Part shown: positions 1 to 6,143 of the stretch, piece after piece
Numbering within the stretch: the first letter of the stretch is position 1
Layout of the letters: every line of letters begins with the position of its first letter
Origin: Myxococcales bacterium
GTDB taxonomy: Bacteria > Myxococcota_C > UBA6777
Assembly: GCA_027005175.1 (NCBI GenBank)
Contig: JALTMC010000926.1
Location: 1 to 8,749 of the forward strand
Direction: 5' to 3'
Length of the DNA stretch: 8,749 nt
Program-made: the position numbers and the translations under genes
Notes under the pieces: generated by a model
Told to the model about the DNA's origin: nothing
Database searches by the model: none
What the model saw: the letters and a program-made list of their open reading frames with translations, nothing else

Positions 1-45
1 ATCATGTTAAGGGGAAAAAGAGTATCACAAGAAAAGAGGAGAGAC

Positions 46-1119
46 TTATCGACTGACACAGCGGGTTCTTCGACACGTTGTCAGAGTTCCACATTTGCTG
101 GCCACGCAATCTGCGTTTCTCTTGCAAACTCCAGGGCAGGCGTCGTTGGCTGAAACACACTTTCGGGTGTGGTAGTTACAGAAGACCTTGTCCCCGCATG
201 CCTTTGCCTTGCAATCATACGAAGTTCGACAACTCGCAGGACAAGTTTTACGCGTCGTGGGAGTTCGACAATAACGGCTTGCTCCAGGCAGAGATTGATA
301 GCAGTAAGTGCGGGTGCCACAATGCTTTGAACAGTCTATGTCTCGCAGACAAAGCATGGGACAGGCTTCCCCCTTGGCAACGCACTTGTTGGTTGCATAA
401 TTGCAGAAGACCTTATCACCGCACTTTTGAACAAAGCAATTGGCGGTCGTTCGGCAAGAAGCAGGGCATTGGCCTGAACCCAACGTTCGACATACGCCTG
501 CCTGCCCAAATGGGCTTGTAATACTGCAACGATTACGCACTCCACAATCTTTGGCGCACTCCGCATCGGTACGACAAGCAAATGGACAGTTGGCGATAGC
601 AGGATCGACACAGGCACGAAATCGAGAGCTACACTGTGTTCTCTTCCCACAGCCCCCTGATTGACAGTCAGCATCAGACTTACAGGAGGCAGGACACACA
701 GGAAACCGCTGAAAGCACTTCCCAGACACCAAATTACAAGCTTGTTTTTCCATACATCCAGTTCGTTGACAATCCACATCACTGTTGCAGATCTCTGGAC
801 AGATCTGCCTTGCATCCAAACAGGTCTTGGATCGAACTTCACAAGTTCGTCGTGTGCCACAGAAGATACAATCGAGATCCTTACTGCATCGGGACGGGCA
901 CTTGCTGCGAGCCCCAGCATCGTCTGAGACAGACTCGGAAGGTGCGCTCTCCTGCGTCGATTTCGCGCCGGAGCACTCTCCTCTCAAACACACTTGGTAC
1001 GACTCACAATCCGAATTTTCATGGCATACCGTCGTAGAGCAGCCCACATTTTGCCACAACCAAAGCCAGCCAAGCAAGACCATGACAAGAGGCAAAATTC
1101 GATGAGACCTGGAAATCAT
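46..1119 (-). CDS. Cysteine-rich modular lipoprotein (eight six-Cys modules)
   Basis: I do not recognise a named gene. The 357-residue product starts with a basic n-region, a hydrophobic stretch (about residues 8-22) and a relaxed lipobox N-V-G-C27, so a lipid-anchored envelope protein is likely. A short CxxNSDCxxxQVCxxGxC motif follows (32-49), then a Ser/Glu/Ala-rich linker (50-72). Eight modules of the form CPxxC...(D/N)C...CG....C....C begin at Cys74, 107, 142, 178, 218, 253, 293 and 328. Six cysteines per module suggest disulfide-stabilised small folds, common in exported proteins of Myxococcota-like bacteria. The ATG at 1119 is chosen because AGAGGA lies 9 nt upstream; an in-frame TTG at 1140 has no comparable site. 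It diverges from the MORN-repeat gene. Function is unknown; adhesion or surface interaction is a guess. Confidence 0.85.
   Translation of the reverse strand: MISRSHRILPLVMVLLGWLWLWQNVGCSTTVCHENSDCESYQVCLRGECSGAKSTQESAPSESVSDDAGARSKCPSRCSKDLDCIFCGTRRTCEVRSKTCLDARQICPEICNSDVDCQRTGCMEKQACNLVSGKCFQRFPVCPASCKSDADCQSGGCGKRTQCSSRFRACVDPAIANCPFACRTDAECAKDCGVRNRCSITSPFGQAGVCRTLGSGQCPASCRTTANCFVQKCGDKVFCNYATNKCVAKGEACPMLCLRDIDCSKHCGTRTYCYQSLPGASRYCRTPTTRKTCPASCRTSYDCKAKACGDKVFCNYHTRKCVSANDACPGVCKRNADCVASKCGTLTTCRRTRCVSR
139..588 (-). repeat. 75-residue two-module duplication inside the Cys-rich gene
   Basis: Residues 178-252 and 253-327 are two adjacent blocks of exactly 75 residues, each a long module followed by a standard one. 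The second halves are close: both read CPASCRT, then ACGDKVFCNY or KCGDKVFCNY, then KCV. The match is also visible in DNA (agaagacctt near 181 and 406). This indicates a 225-bp tandem duplication as the growth step of the module array. Confidence 0.75.
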
Positions 1120-1276
1120 GACACAAGATCCTCTTTCCAAAAAAGTTCACTATCTTAAACACGAGACCCTATCATGTGTTTCGCAAAAGGATGAGTAGCT
1201 AGCAGAAAGAAAAAAAGAATACAAGACGTAGCCAACGATGAAAGACGATGAATCCCCTCCCATGGAAGAATCGACG

Positions 1277-1388
1277 CAGCTTGATTTCCCCGAAAAAGAT
1301 GTCCCAAGGAACGAGCAAAACAGCTTGTTCTCCCTGAAAAAGATGTTCCAAGGAATGAGCAAAGCGGCTTGATTTCCCTGAAAAAGAC
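1277..1388. repeat. 44-bp tandem repeat, about 2.5 copies, in divergent intergenic region
   Basis: Units lie at 1277-1320, 1321-1364 and a partial 1365-1388. Each begins C(A/G)GCTTG, then TCCC(C/T)GAAAAAGA, then in the full units TG(T/C)CCAAGGAA(C/T)GAGCAAA with few mismatches. The unit length is not a multiple of three and every frame soon meets a stop, so it is non-coding. It fills the leader of the MORN-repeat gene and ends 23 bp before its ATG, so it could be a regulatory or mRNA structural element. No clear promoter was seen in 1120-1411. Confidence 0.8.
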
Positions 1389-1411
1389 AGTATCATCCAA
1401 GAGGTTTTTCC

Positions 1412-3196
1412 ATGATGAAGCACCCTATCGATCCACAGAAGAGTGTGAGGCGCAAGTTGTCTATCCCCATCCATCCCCATCGATGTAACCTTGTATTGAT
1501 TTTATCCGTGCTCTTCTTCTTTCCTTTGTTGGGAGAAGCACAAACAGCATCATCTCGCCCATCGACACCTTGCATTGAAAAAAAGGCAGGAAAGCGGCAT
1601 GGACTGCGTGATGGAATTCAGCTGACATGTTGGCCCAATGGTAAACAAAGATCTCGCAAGCGCTGGCGATTGGGAAAGCCACACGGAAGCTGGTCGATGA
1701 GGTATAAAAACGGCAAGCTCCGAGAGATCAATCATTGGTTCAATGGAAAAAAGCATGGACTCTGGCGACATTGGGGCCCACAAGGGCGAAGGACAAAAGA
1801 GCTTCAATACGTCAACGGCAAGCTCCACGGACGCTTTGTCTCTTGGCACAAAAATGGAAGGCTTAAAACCATCGGTCATTGGCATCATGGAACCACCCAT
1901 GGGAAATGGACAACCTGGTATCTTTCGGGAAAGATGAAAGAAGAGCTAGTCCACGTAAACGGAGAGCCCCACGGGCTCTGGCGCAACTGGTGGCCCAACG
2001 GAGTGCTGAAAGAAACAAGCAACTGGTTTCACGGACAACCCCATGGATTGCAACAAACATGGTATCGGAATGGAACCTTACAATCCTCCATCCACTATAT
2101 CGACGGACAAAAACACGGAATCGAACGCACATGGTTCCCCAACGGAAAACAACACTCCCAACTGCACTCGTTTTTCGGGAAATTAGATGGAGAAAAAAAG
2201 ATCTGGCACCCTAACGGTAGGCTCATCCTCAGAGCTTTCTATGCATCCAATCATAAAGTGGGGACCTGGATACAATGGCATCCCAATGGCAGCATACGCT
2301 CGAAAACAAGATTCCAAAAGAATAAGCCAGAAGGGTTGCAACAGACCTGGCACCCGAATGGGAAGTTGCGCTCTCAGGGGAAATTTCTGGGAGGGATGAC
2401 AACAGGGATCTGGACCCACTGGTGGAACAATGGTCAGAAAAAAGATGAGGGGCTTTGGAAGGAAGGAGAGCTAGAGGGGAGATGGTATCATTGGAGAAAA
2501 GATGGCCGACTCAAATCGCAGGACAACTGGATTGGAAGTGAGCCACATGGGATATGGACAACGTGGTGGGAGAACGGCAAACCAAAAGCCCAGTACTCGT
2601 ACAAAAAAGGCAAGCAGCATGGAGTGTCGAGAACATGGTACTCCAACGGAAATCTTCGAGCCAAGGTCCACCTTGTCTTGGGGAAAAAACATGGCAAGTG
2701 GACCCTGTGGTACCCCAATGGTAAAAAAAAGGAAGAAGGTGTTTGGCGCAAGAATAAAAAACACAACACCTTTCGAGCGTGGTACCTTTCCGGTCGCCCT
2801 CGCTTTCGCAAACGATACTACATGGACAAGAAAGTCGGACACTGGACATTTTGGTATCCCAATGGAAACAAACAGGCGATCTATCACTTCGCAGACAACC
2901 ACCAAGAAGACCTCAGCCGTACGTGGTGGCCCAACGCCAGGCCCAAGTCAAAAGGAAGTTGGCAGGCAGACGCACCCCAAGGCCTCTGGCTGACGTGGTA
3001 TAAGAATGGAGTGATGCGCTCAAGAGGCTCCTGGCAAGGAGGAAAACGACACGGGCTATGGACCACATGGTACGCCAATGGAAAGAAACGCAGTGTCATA
3101 CCATGGCACAAAGGGACTCCTTGCCAACAAGAACAACACTGGGATAAAAAGGGAGTGCGCAAAACAATAAAAAGAGGCTCTTGTCCCCCCTCGTAA
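1412..3196 (+). CDS. Exported MORN_2-repeat (YwqK-like) protein
   Basis: The 594-residue protein has an N-terminal signal sequence (hydrophobic core about residues 26-40, likely cleavage after GEA or AQT) and is otherwise one long array of the motif G-x-x-HG-x-W-x-x-W-x-x-NG-x-x-x-x, typical of MORN_2 repeats. About 22 units run from residue 60 to the C-terminus. Automatic pipelines often label such proteins 'YwqK family antitoxin', but no toxin partner is visible here and the signal peptide argues for an envelope or secreted role. The array is rich in Trp, Lys and His, so the mature protein is basic and aromatic. Cysteines in the mature part occur only near the ends (54, 73 and 571, 591), perhaps capping the solenoid. 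AAGAGG sits 7 nt before the ATG. Function is unknown; carbohydrate or surface binding is a guess. Confidence 0.88.
   Translation: MMKHPIDPQKSVRRKLSIPIHPHRCNLVLILSVLFFFPLLGEAQTASSRPSTPCIEKKAGKRHGLRDGIQLTCWPNGKQRSRKRWRLGKPHGSWSMRYKNGKLREINHWFNGKKHGLWRHWGPQGRRTKELQYVNGKLHGRFVSWHKNGRLKTIGHWHHGTTHGKWTTWYLSGKMKEELVHVNGEPHGLWRNWWPNGVLKETSNWFHGQPHGLQQTWYRNGTLQSSIHYIDGQKHGIERTWFPNGKQHSQLHSFFGKLDGEKKIWHPNGRLILRAFYASNHKVGTWIQWHPNGSIRSKTRFQKNKPEGLQQTWHPNGKLRSQGKFLGGMTTGIWTHWWNNGQKKDEGLWKEGELEGRWYHWRKDGRLKSQDNWIGSEPHGIWTTWWENGKPKAQYSYKKGKQHGVSRTWYSNGNLRAKVHLVLGKKHGKWTLWYPNGKKKEEGVWRKNKKHNTFRAWYLSGRPRFRKRYYMDKKVGHWTFWYPNGNKQAIYHFADNHQEDLSRTWWPNARPKSKGSWQADAPQGLWLTWYKNGVMRSRGSWQGGKRHGLWTTWYANGKKRSVIPWHKGTPCQQEQHWDKKGVRKTIKRGSCPPS
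1673..3112 (+). repeat. 20 consecutive 72-bp (24-residue) MORN_2 units without indels
   Basis: Residues 88-567 split into exactly 20 units of 24 residues, each starting near G-x-x-HG and carrying NG about residues 13-14. Unit 1 (60-87) has four extra residues and the last (568-594) is degenerate. Some units (for example those starting at residues 256, 280 and 496) have lost the HG but keep the length. Confidence 0.85.
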
Positions 3197-3210
3197 CCCT
3201 TCCTCTTCTT

Positions 3211-3302
3211 TTAACTCATACGAGGACCTGACAGCCTGTAAAACAAATGGACATTGCGAAAATGGACATTGCGAAATCAACTGTATATCCCTGGGGCTGA
3301 AC
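3211..3302 (+). mobile_element. Relic mobile-element end, copy A (recombinase-tail-linked repeat)
   Basis: This stretch matches the minus strand of 6066-6143. Once one 15-bp unit is removed, the core from CCTGTAAAA to GGGGCTGAAC agrees at 47 of 53 bases. In copy B the homologous sequence continues directly from the end of a tyrosine recombinase reading frame, and copy A keeps a matching tail (LTHTRT-stop against NTLTES-stop). After GGGGCTGAAC the copies diverge, which may mark the element's terminus. It begins about 15 bp after the MORN-repeat gene stop. Confidence 0.65.
3245..3274 (+). repeat. Perfect 15-bp tandem duplication (two copies)
   Basis: AAATGGACATTGCGA occurs twice in a row at 3245-3259 and 3260-3274. 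The homologous copy at 6066-6143 has it once, so it is a local duplication. In the frame starting at 3247 it doubles the peptide MDIAK. Confidence 0.9.
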
Positions 3303-3427
3303 CCCACTCTGAGGATCTCGAAACTACCCCCTTAGGGCACTCAAAACACTTTGCCCTTCAGAAAAAACGAAAGGATTGAGCCGACTTCAGTCGGTTTTTT
3401 CTTCCTCAGAGTGGGGGTTCAAGCCCC
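3293..3427. repeat. 135-bp imperfect inverted repeat
   Basis: The left arm 3293-3315 (GGGGCTGAACCCCACTCTGA and three more bases) pairs with the right arm 3403-3427, with only two single-base bulges. Each arm can also fold on itself (GGGG-ctgaa-CCCC and GGGG-gttcaag-CCCC). Inside lie a second hairpin (AGGGC 3334-3338 with GCCCT 3353-3357) and an intrinsic terminator. No target-site duplication is evident. It may be a MITE-like unit or a structured RNA; no ORF is inside. Confidence 0.7.
3381..3400 (+). terminator. Intrinsic terminator downstream of MORN-repeat gene
   Basis: The stem CCGAC/GTCGG with loop TTCA is followed directly by six T residues (3395-3400). It lies about 190 bp after the MORN-repeat gene stop and 210 bp before the next gene, so it probably insulates the two units. 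Confidence 0.75.
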
Positions 3428-3502
3428 ATTCTGAACCTGTGTCAATCTATGGTTCGAACCAAACTTGCAGTACATTTGTCATCGCAAACTTGCACACCGA
3501 AG

Positions 3503-3548
3503 GAGGCAATTCATGGTTATGTCCATTTCTTTTCACAACAATATCTAG
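3503..3548 (+). other. Strong ribosome-binding site with 11-codon ORF; weak third copy of relic repeat
   Basis: GGAGG at 3503-3507 precedes ATG 3513 by 5 nt; the ORF encodes MVMSISFHNNI and stops at TAG 3546-3548. The 16 bases TATGTCCATTTCTTTT (3519-3534) are identical to plus-strand bases at 6098-6113 in copy B, which also has AGGAGG upstream. It could be a leader peptide for the Lys-rich gene 66 bp downstream, or simply another fragment of the dispersed repeat. The remaining sequence up to 3613 holds no clear promoter. Confidence 0.4.
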
Positions 3549-3613
3549 ACGATAGTTTATTTTTATTCAAACACTGTAAGAAACCCGTCATAGCAACCAA
3601 AAGGAGTAATCTT

Positions 3614-4285
3614 ATGAGACGAGCCTTGTTTTGCACCCTCATCTCTTCCTTTTTAACAATAGGTCCCTCAAGTCTTCAAGCTCAAACACCAAAGAAAGTT
3701 GTTCATCAAGCAACGCCCAAGCACAAAAAAGCAAAGGCTCAAAAGAAAGCAAAGGCTCACAAAAAAGCAAAGGCTCAAAAGAAAGCAAAGACTCAAAAGA
3801 AGACCAAGATCGTTATTCGCAAGACCCGACAACGCCTCGCAAAGAAAAAATGGAAAGCGGCAAAGCGTCGGCAACAAAAAAGGAAGTCACAGTTTTCCCG
3901 CGCAAGAAAGCGTCAAAAGCTCAAGAAGAAGCTGTATCAACAACGTTACAAGCAACGCAAACAAAGTTTGGCAAAACAAGTAGCCAAACTCAAGGAACTA
4001 CGTCGGCGACAAAGAGAGGCAAAACACAAACGACAGCGGGAGAAGAAACAAAGTCGATACAAAGCAAAAAGATTGGAAAAGAAGAAAAAGCAAACCCAAG
4101 TCAAAATCGCAAGACAGCAAGCCAAGAAGTTATCTCACCGAAAGGCCCAACGTAAGCTTAAGCAAAGCGCGGAAAAGAAACGAAGAAGAGTCTTCCTGCT
4201 GAAGAAGGCAAAGCAACGTGCTCGAAAGAAAGCACTACGCCGAAAAAACAGAAGACAAAGAACACAGAAGAGGCTGCGACTGTGA
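3614..4285 (+). CDS. Exported Lys/Arg/Gln-rich protein, N-terminal part (ends at in-frame TGA)
   Basis: The 223-residue product begins with a signal peptide (MRRALFCTLI..., probable cleavage after LQA, residues 21-23). The mature part is almost entirely Lys, Arg, Gln and Ala with hardly any acidic residues, so it is extremely basic. Residues 36-65 are five 6-residue repeats of the type (A/T)(Q/H)KKAK. AAGGAG lies 7 nt before ATG 3614, which decides this start over an upstream ATG at 3449. The reading frame stops at TGA 4283-4285 but continues open with identical composition to 4981, so the gene was probably about 454 residues long. No named family is recognised; low complexity makes homology unreliable. 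Possible roles are polyanion binding in the envelope or serving as substrate of the transglutaminase-like neighbour. Confidence 0.75.
   Translation: MRRALFCTLISSFLTIGPSSLQAQTPKKVVHQATPKHKKAKAQKKAKAHKKAKAQKKAKTQKKTKIVIRKTRQRLAKKKWKAAKRRQQKRKSQFSRARKRQKLKKKLYQQRYKQRKQSLAKQVAKLKELRRRQREAKHKRQREKKQSRYKAKRLEKKKKQTQVKIARQQAKKLSHRKAQRKLKQSAEKKRRRVFLLKKAKQRARKKALRRKNRRQRTQKRLRL
3719..3808 (+). repeat. 18-bp tandem repeat, five units
   Basis: Units start at 3719, 3737, 3755, 3773 and 3791. The units at 3737 and 3773 are identical (GCTCAAAAGAAAGCAAAG). They encode the hexapeptide array KHKKAK, AQKKAK, AHKKAK, AQKKAK, TQKKTK just after the signal peptide. Confidence 0.85.
4283..4285 (+). other. In-frame TGA interrupting the Lys/Arg-rich gene
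   Basis: The frame reads ...RLRL, TGA, LRRAKQKR... with no shift, and remains open for another 231 codons. A single C-to-T change from CGA (Arg) explains it. TGA is the stop of the UPF0175 gene in this window and TGG is used for Trp, so general recoding of TGA is unlikely. Confidence 0.75.
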
Positions 4286-4360
4286 CTTCGAAGAGCCAAG
4301 CAAAAACGTACCAAGCAAGAGAAGTACCAAAGTCTAAGTCAGCGCTTGCAAAAGACCAAG

Positions 4361-4981
4361 ATGAGAATCAGGCAACAAAAGATAAAATACATACGACGCG
4401 CCCGCCTGCGAAAGCAAAAACAACGTGCGCGAAAAAATAAGCGCAAGCAAAACATGCTCAAGCGAATGCACAAGCAACGAATACACAAGCGCAATCGCAA
4501 GCAACGAATACACAAGACCAAGATCCGGTTAAAGCAAAGGACGAACAAACAAAGAAAAGCGAAAGTCATACAAAGCAGTGCCAAGCGCAGAAGATTTATA
4601 AAAAAATACAAACAAAACGCAGCAAAACAAGCCCAGAGAAAGGCCAAAGCCCGAAAGCGTCAGAGAGCCATTAAGTTAAAAAGGAAAAAAGCACTGCTTC
4701 AAAAGGCAAAGAAACGTAGGCTGCGAAAGCGTCTACGACAGAAGAAGCAGAAGCATCAACAAGCCCAGAAAAAAGCCTGGATACGCAAAAGGCGCATCCT
4801 CCAAAGGCTCCATAAGAGGCAGCGTATTCAGAAGAGAAAAAGAAGGAGGCAGCGAGCAAGGCAAAGACGCTTTAAGCGGATCAAACAACGAAGGAAGAAG
4901 GCACAGATTCGCTGGAAGAAAAAGCGCAGACAGCTCCTATCCAAGCAGAAAAAAGCCAAACGAAGTCAAGGCATCAGATAA
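4361..4981 (+). CDS. Lys/Arg-rich protein, C-terminal part after the in-frame TGA
   Basis: This is the same reading frame as 3614-4285, open from 4286 to TAA 4979-4981. The first ATG is 4361 (206 residues); an earlier TTG is at 4346. Neither has a visible ribosome-binding site and there is no signal peptide, so this is best seen as the second half of one gene rather than an independent gene. Composition is the same: Lys, Arg, Gln, Ala, many KRR/RKQK clusters, few acidic residues. Short motifs such as HKQRIHK and RKQRIHK recur near 4470-4515. It may be untranslated, made by read-through, or restored in related strains. Its stop lies 51 bp before the transglutaminase-like gene. Confidence 0.55.
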   Translation: MRIRQQKIKYIRRARLRKQKQRARKNKRKQNMLKRMHKQRIHKRNRKQRIHKTKIRLKQRTNKQRKAKVIQSSAKRRRFIKKYKQNAAKQAQRKAKARKRQRAIKLKRKKALLQKAKKRRLRKRLRQKKQKHQQAQKKAWIRKRRILQRLHKRQRIQKRKRRRQRARQRRFKRIKQRRKKAQIRWKKKRRQLLSKQKKAKRSQGIR

Positions 4982-4998
4982 CTTAAATACAACGAACC

Positions 4999-5019
4999 GA
5001 CAATAGCCTTTCTATTGTC
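4999..5019 (+). promoter_or_regulatory. Perfect 8-bp hairpin just upstream of a ribosome-binding site
   Basis: GACAATAG (4999-5006), loop CCTTT, CTATTGTC (5012-5019). The stem is AT-rich and lacks a T-tract, so it is not a classical terminator. It ends 2 nt before GGAG (5022-5025), the likely ribosome-binding site of the next gene, and could tune its translation or protect processed mRNA. Confidence 0.5.
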
Positions 5020-5032
5020 CTGGAGTTTCCAG

Positions 5033-5890
5033 TTGAAAAGTCATCGACCCCCTGCTACAGCGAAGAGAAGACAGACACGATTCATCATCATGAGTCTAGG
5101 ATATTTGCTGGCAACATCGGCCTCTGCTAGTTCAAAAAAGGTCGTTGTGAAGAAGAGCATATCACCCCATCGCTCCGATGAAAAAAACAAGCTCGGCAAC
5201 CGCTCGAAACAAACCACAGCACGGGTTCACCGTTCCCAAAGAAAGCAGCAACAAACACAAACTTCATCCAAGGATTTGCTAAAGAAGCTGGCGAACCATT
5301 TACGCGGTGTTGTAGGAAGAATGGAAAAGTGGGGATTTAAACTGGATGAGAGCTACTGTCATGTCGGTGCTGCCTATACCACAGCTTACTTGGCATCCAT
5401 CAACGTGGACGCCCACCTATTTCAGCCTCTCCCCTTTCATATGTTGGCCTATTTTGACTACCGTGGAAAGCGATATTATATCGACCAAAGCATGGCCCAA
5501 TTTTTCAAGAAAAAGTCACCTCCCCACAAGAGACTGCTGAAGAGTGGAGGGTTCTTTGGAACCTCTCAGGATTTTTATCAGTTTTATTATAAGTATGCTG
5601 ACGACGTGAAAGAATGGGATAACTACCAGGATGGTGGGTTTCTATCAAAAGACTCCAAGCCCTCCAAAGAAGGAGTGGTACCTTATGAGATGTGGGAGTC
5701 AACGATAAACTGGAAGAAGCTACACAGCCGAGAGCAACGGGCACGCAGGATTGTACATTCCTGGTACAAAGACTTCCGAACCGATACATCTCATAACCAA
5801 ACCACGGGTTTGTACTGGACAGCCAAATACTTCTACAATATCTTTCAAGTCAAACTTGCCCTCCCCTATCCCCCTTACAATATCCCGTAA
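5033..5890 (+). CDS. Secreted protein with transglutaminase-like Cys-His-Asp core
   Basis: The 285-residue product is assigned a TTG start at 5033 because GGAG lies 7 nt upstream; TTG 5015 and ATG 5090 lack such a site, and this start gives a proper signal peptide with basic n-region, hydrophobic FIIMSLGYLLATSA and cleavage near SASA (about residues 30-33). A basic Lys/Gln-rich linker follows (about 35-80), beginning KKVVVKK, reminiscent of KKVVHQ after the signal peptide of the upstream Lys-rich protein. The globular part has Cys109 (ESYCHVGAAYTTAYLAS), His136 (FHMLAYFDY) and Asp151 (RYYIDQS). Order and the 15-residue His-Asp spacing resemble the transglutaminase-like fold, seen in proteases, amidases and cross-linking enzymes. 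Other clan CA Cys-His-Asp enzymes are possible. It probably shares a transcript with the Lys-rich gene. Confidence 0.7.
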   Translation: MKSHRPPATAKRRQTRFIIMSLGYLLATSASASSKKVVVKKSISPHRSDEKNKLGNRSKQTTARVHRSQRKQQQTQTSSKDLLKKLANHLRGVVGRMEKWGFKLDESYCHVGAAYTTAYLASINVDAHLFQPLPFHMLAYFDYRGKRYYIDQSMAQFFKKKSPPHKRLLKSGGFFGTSQDFYQFYYKYADDVKEWDNYQDGGFLSKDSKPSKEGVVPYEMWESTINWKKLHSREQRARRIVHSWYKDFRTDTSHNQTTGLYWTAKYFYNIFQVKLALPYPPYNIP

Positions 5891-6065
5891 AAAGAAAACC
5901 GTCTCACAATACCTGCATCATCCGAGGCAGTCCGATCATTGGCCCAGGTATATCCAACGACTCCACAGACATGGCCACAACGAAAAGACAGCAAGGTTCG
6001 ACAACAAGAGCTTTTATGTTTGACCTCATCACAAGCCTTGCCTATATTGACAACATTTCTCACCT
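5891..6065. other. Intergenic region without recognisable gene
   Basis: No start with a ribosome-binding site, conserved motif, terminator or repeat was found between the transglutaminase-like gene and the relic element. Confidence 0.5.
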
Positions 6066-6143
6066 GTTCAGCCCCACGGATATACAGGAGGTTTCGCTAT
6101 GTCCATTTCTTTTACAGGCCGTCAGCTTTCCGTAAGAGTATTA
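6066..6143 (-). mobile_element. Relic mobile-element end, copy B
   Basis: This is the minus-strand counterpart of 3211-3302, with a single copy of the 15-bp unit. In frame with the upstream recombinase remnant, after its TGA, it reads RPVKEMDIAKPPVYPWG-stop; copy A reads QPVKQ, MDIAK twice, then STVYPWG-stop. GGGGCTGAAC at 6075-6066 is the last shared sequence and may be the element boundary. Confidence 0.65.

Noticed and set aside
1277-1388. CRISPR array
   Set aside because: The units abut directly with no unique spacers, so this is a plain tandem repeat.
3358-3437. tRNA-like features: GGTTCAA loop with flanking G and C runs, and TCAGAA/TTCTGA ends
   Set aside because: No anticodon arm with a 7-nt loop and no proper D-arm; the middle is an intrinsic terminator. 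The T-arm look comes from the inverted repeat.
3449-3613. Upstream extension of the Lys-rich gene to ATG 3449 (55 more residues)
   Set aside because: It has no ribosome-binding site, crosses the repeat fragment, and would bury the signal peptide; ATG 3614 has AAGGAG at 7 nt.
4283-4285. Selenocysteine or general TGA recoding at the in-frame stop
   Set aside because: No stable hairpin follows the TGA, TGA serves as a normal stop of the UPF0175 gene, and an Arg codon is expected there.
4339-4859. Minus-strand frames giving Cys/Phe/Leu-rich, membrane-like peptides
   Set aside because: These are antisense shadows of the Lys/Arg-rich frame; Lys and Arg codons read backwards as Phe, Leu, Cys and Ser.
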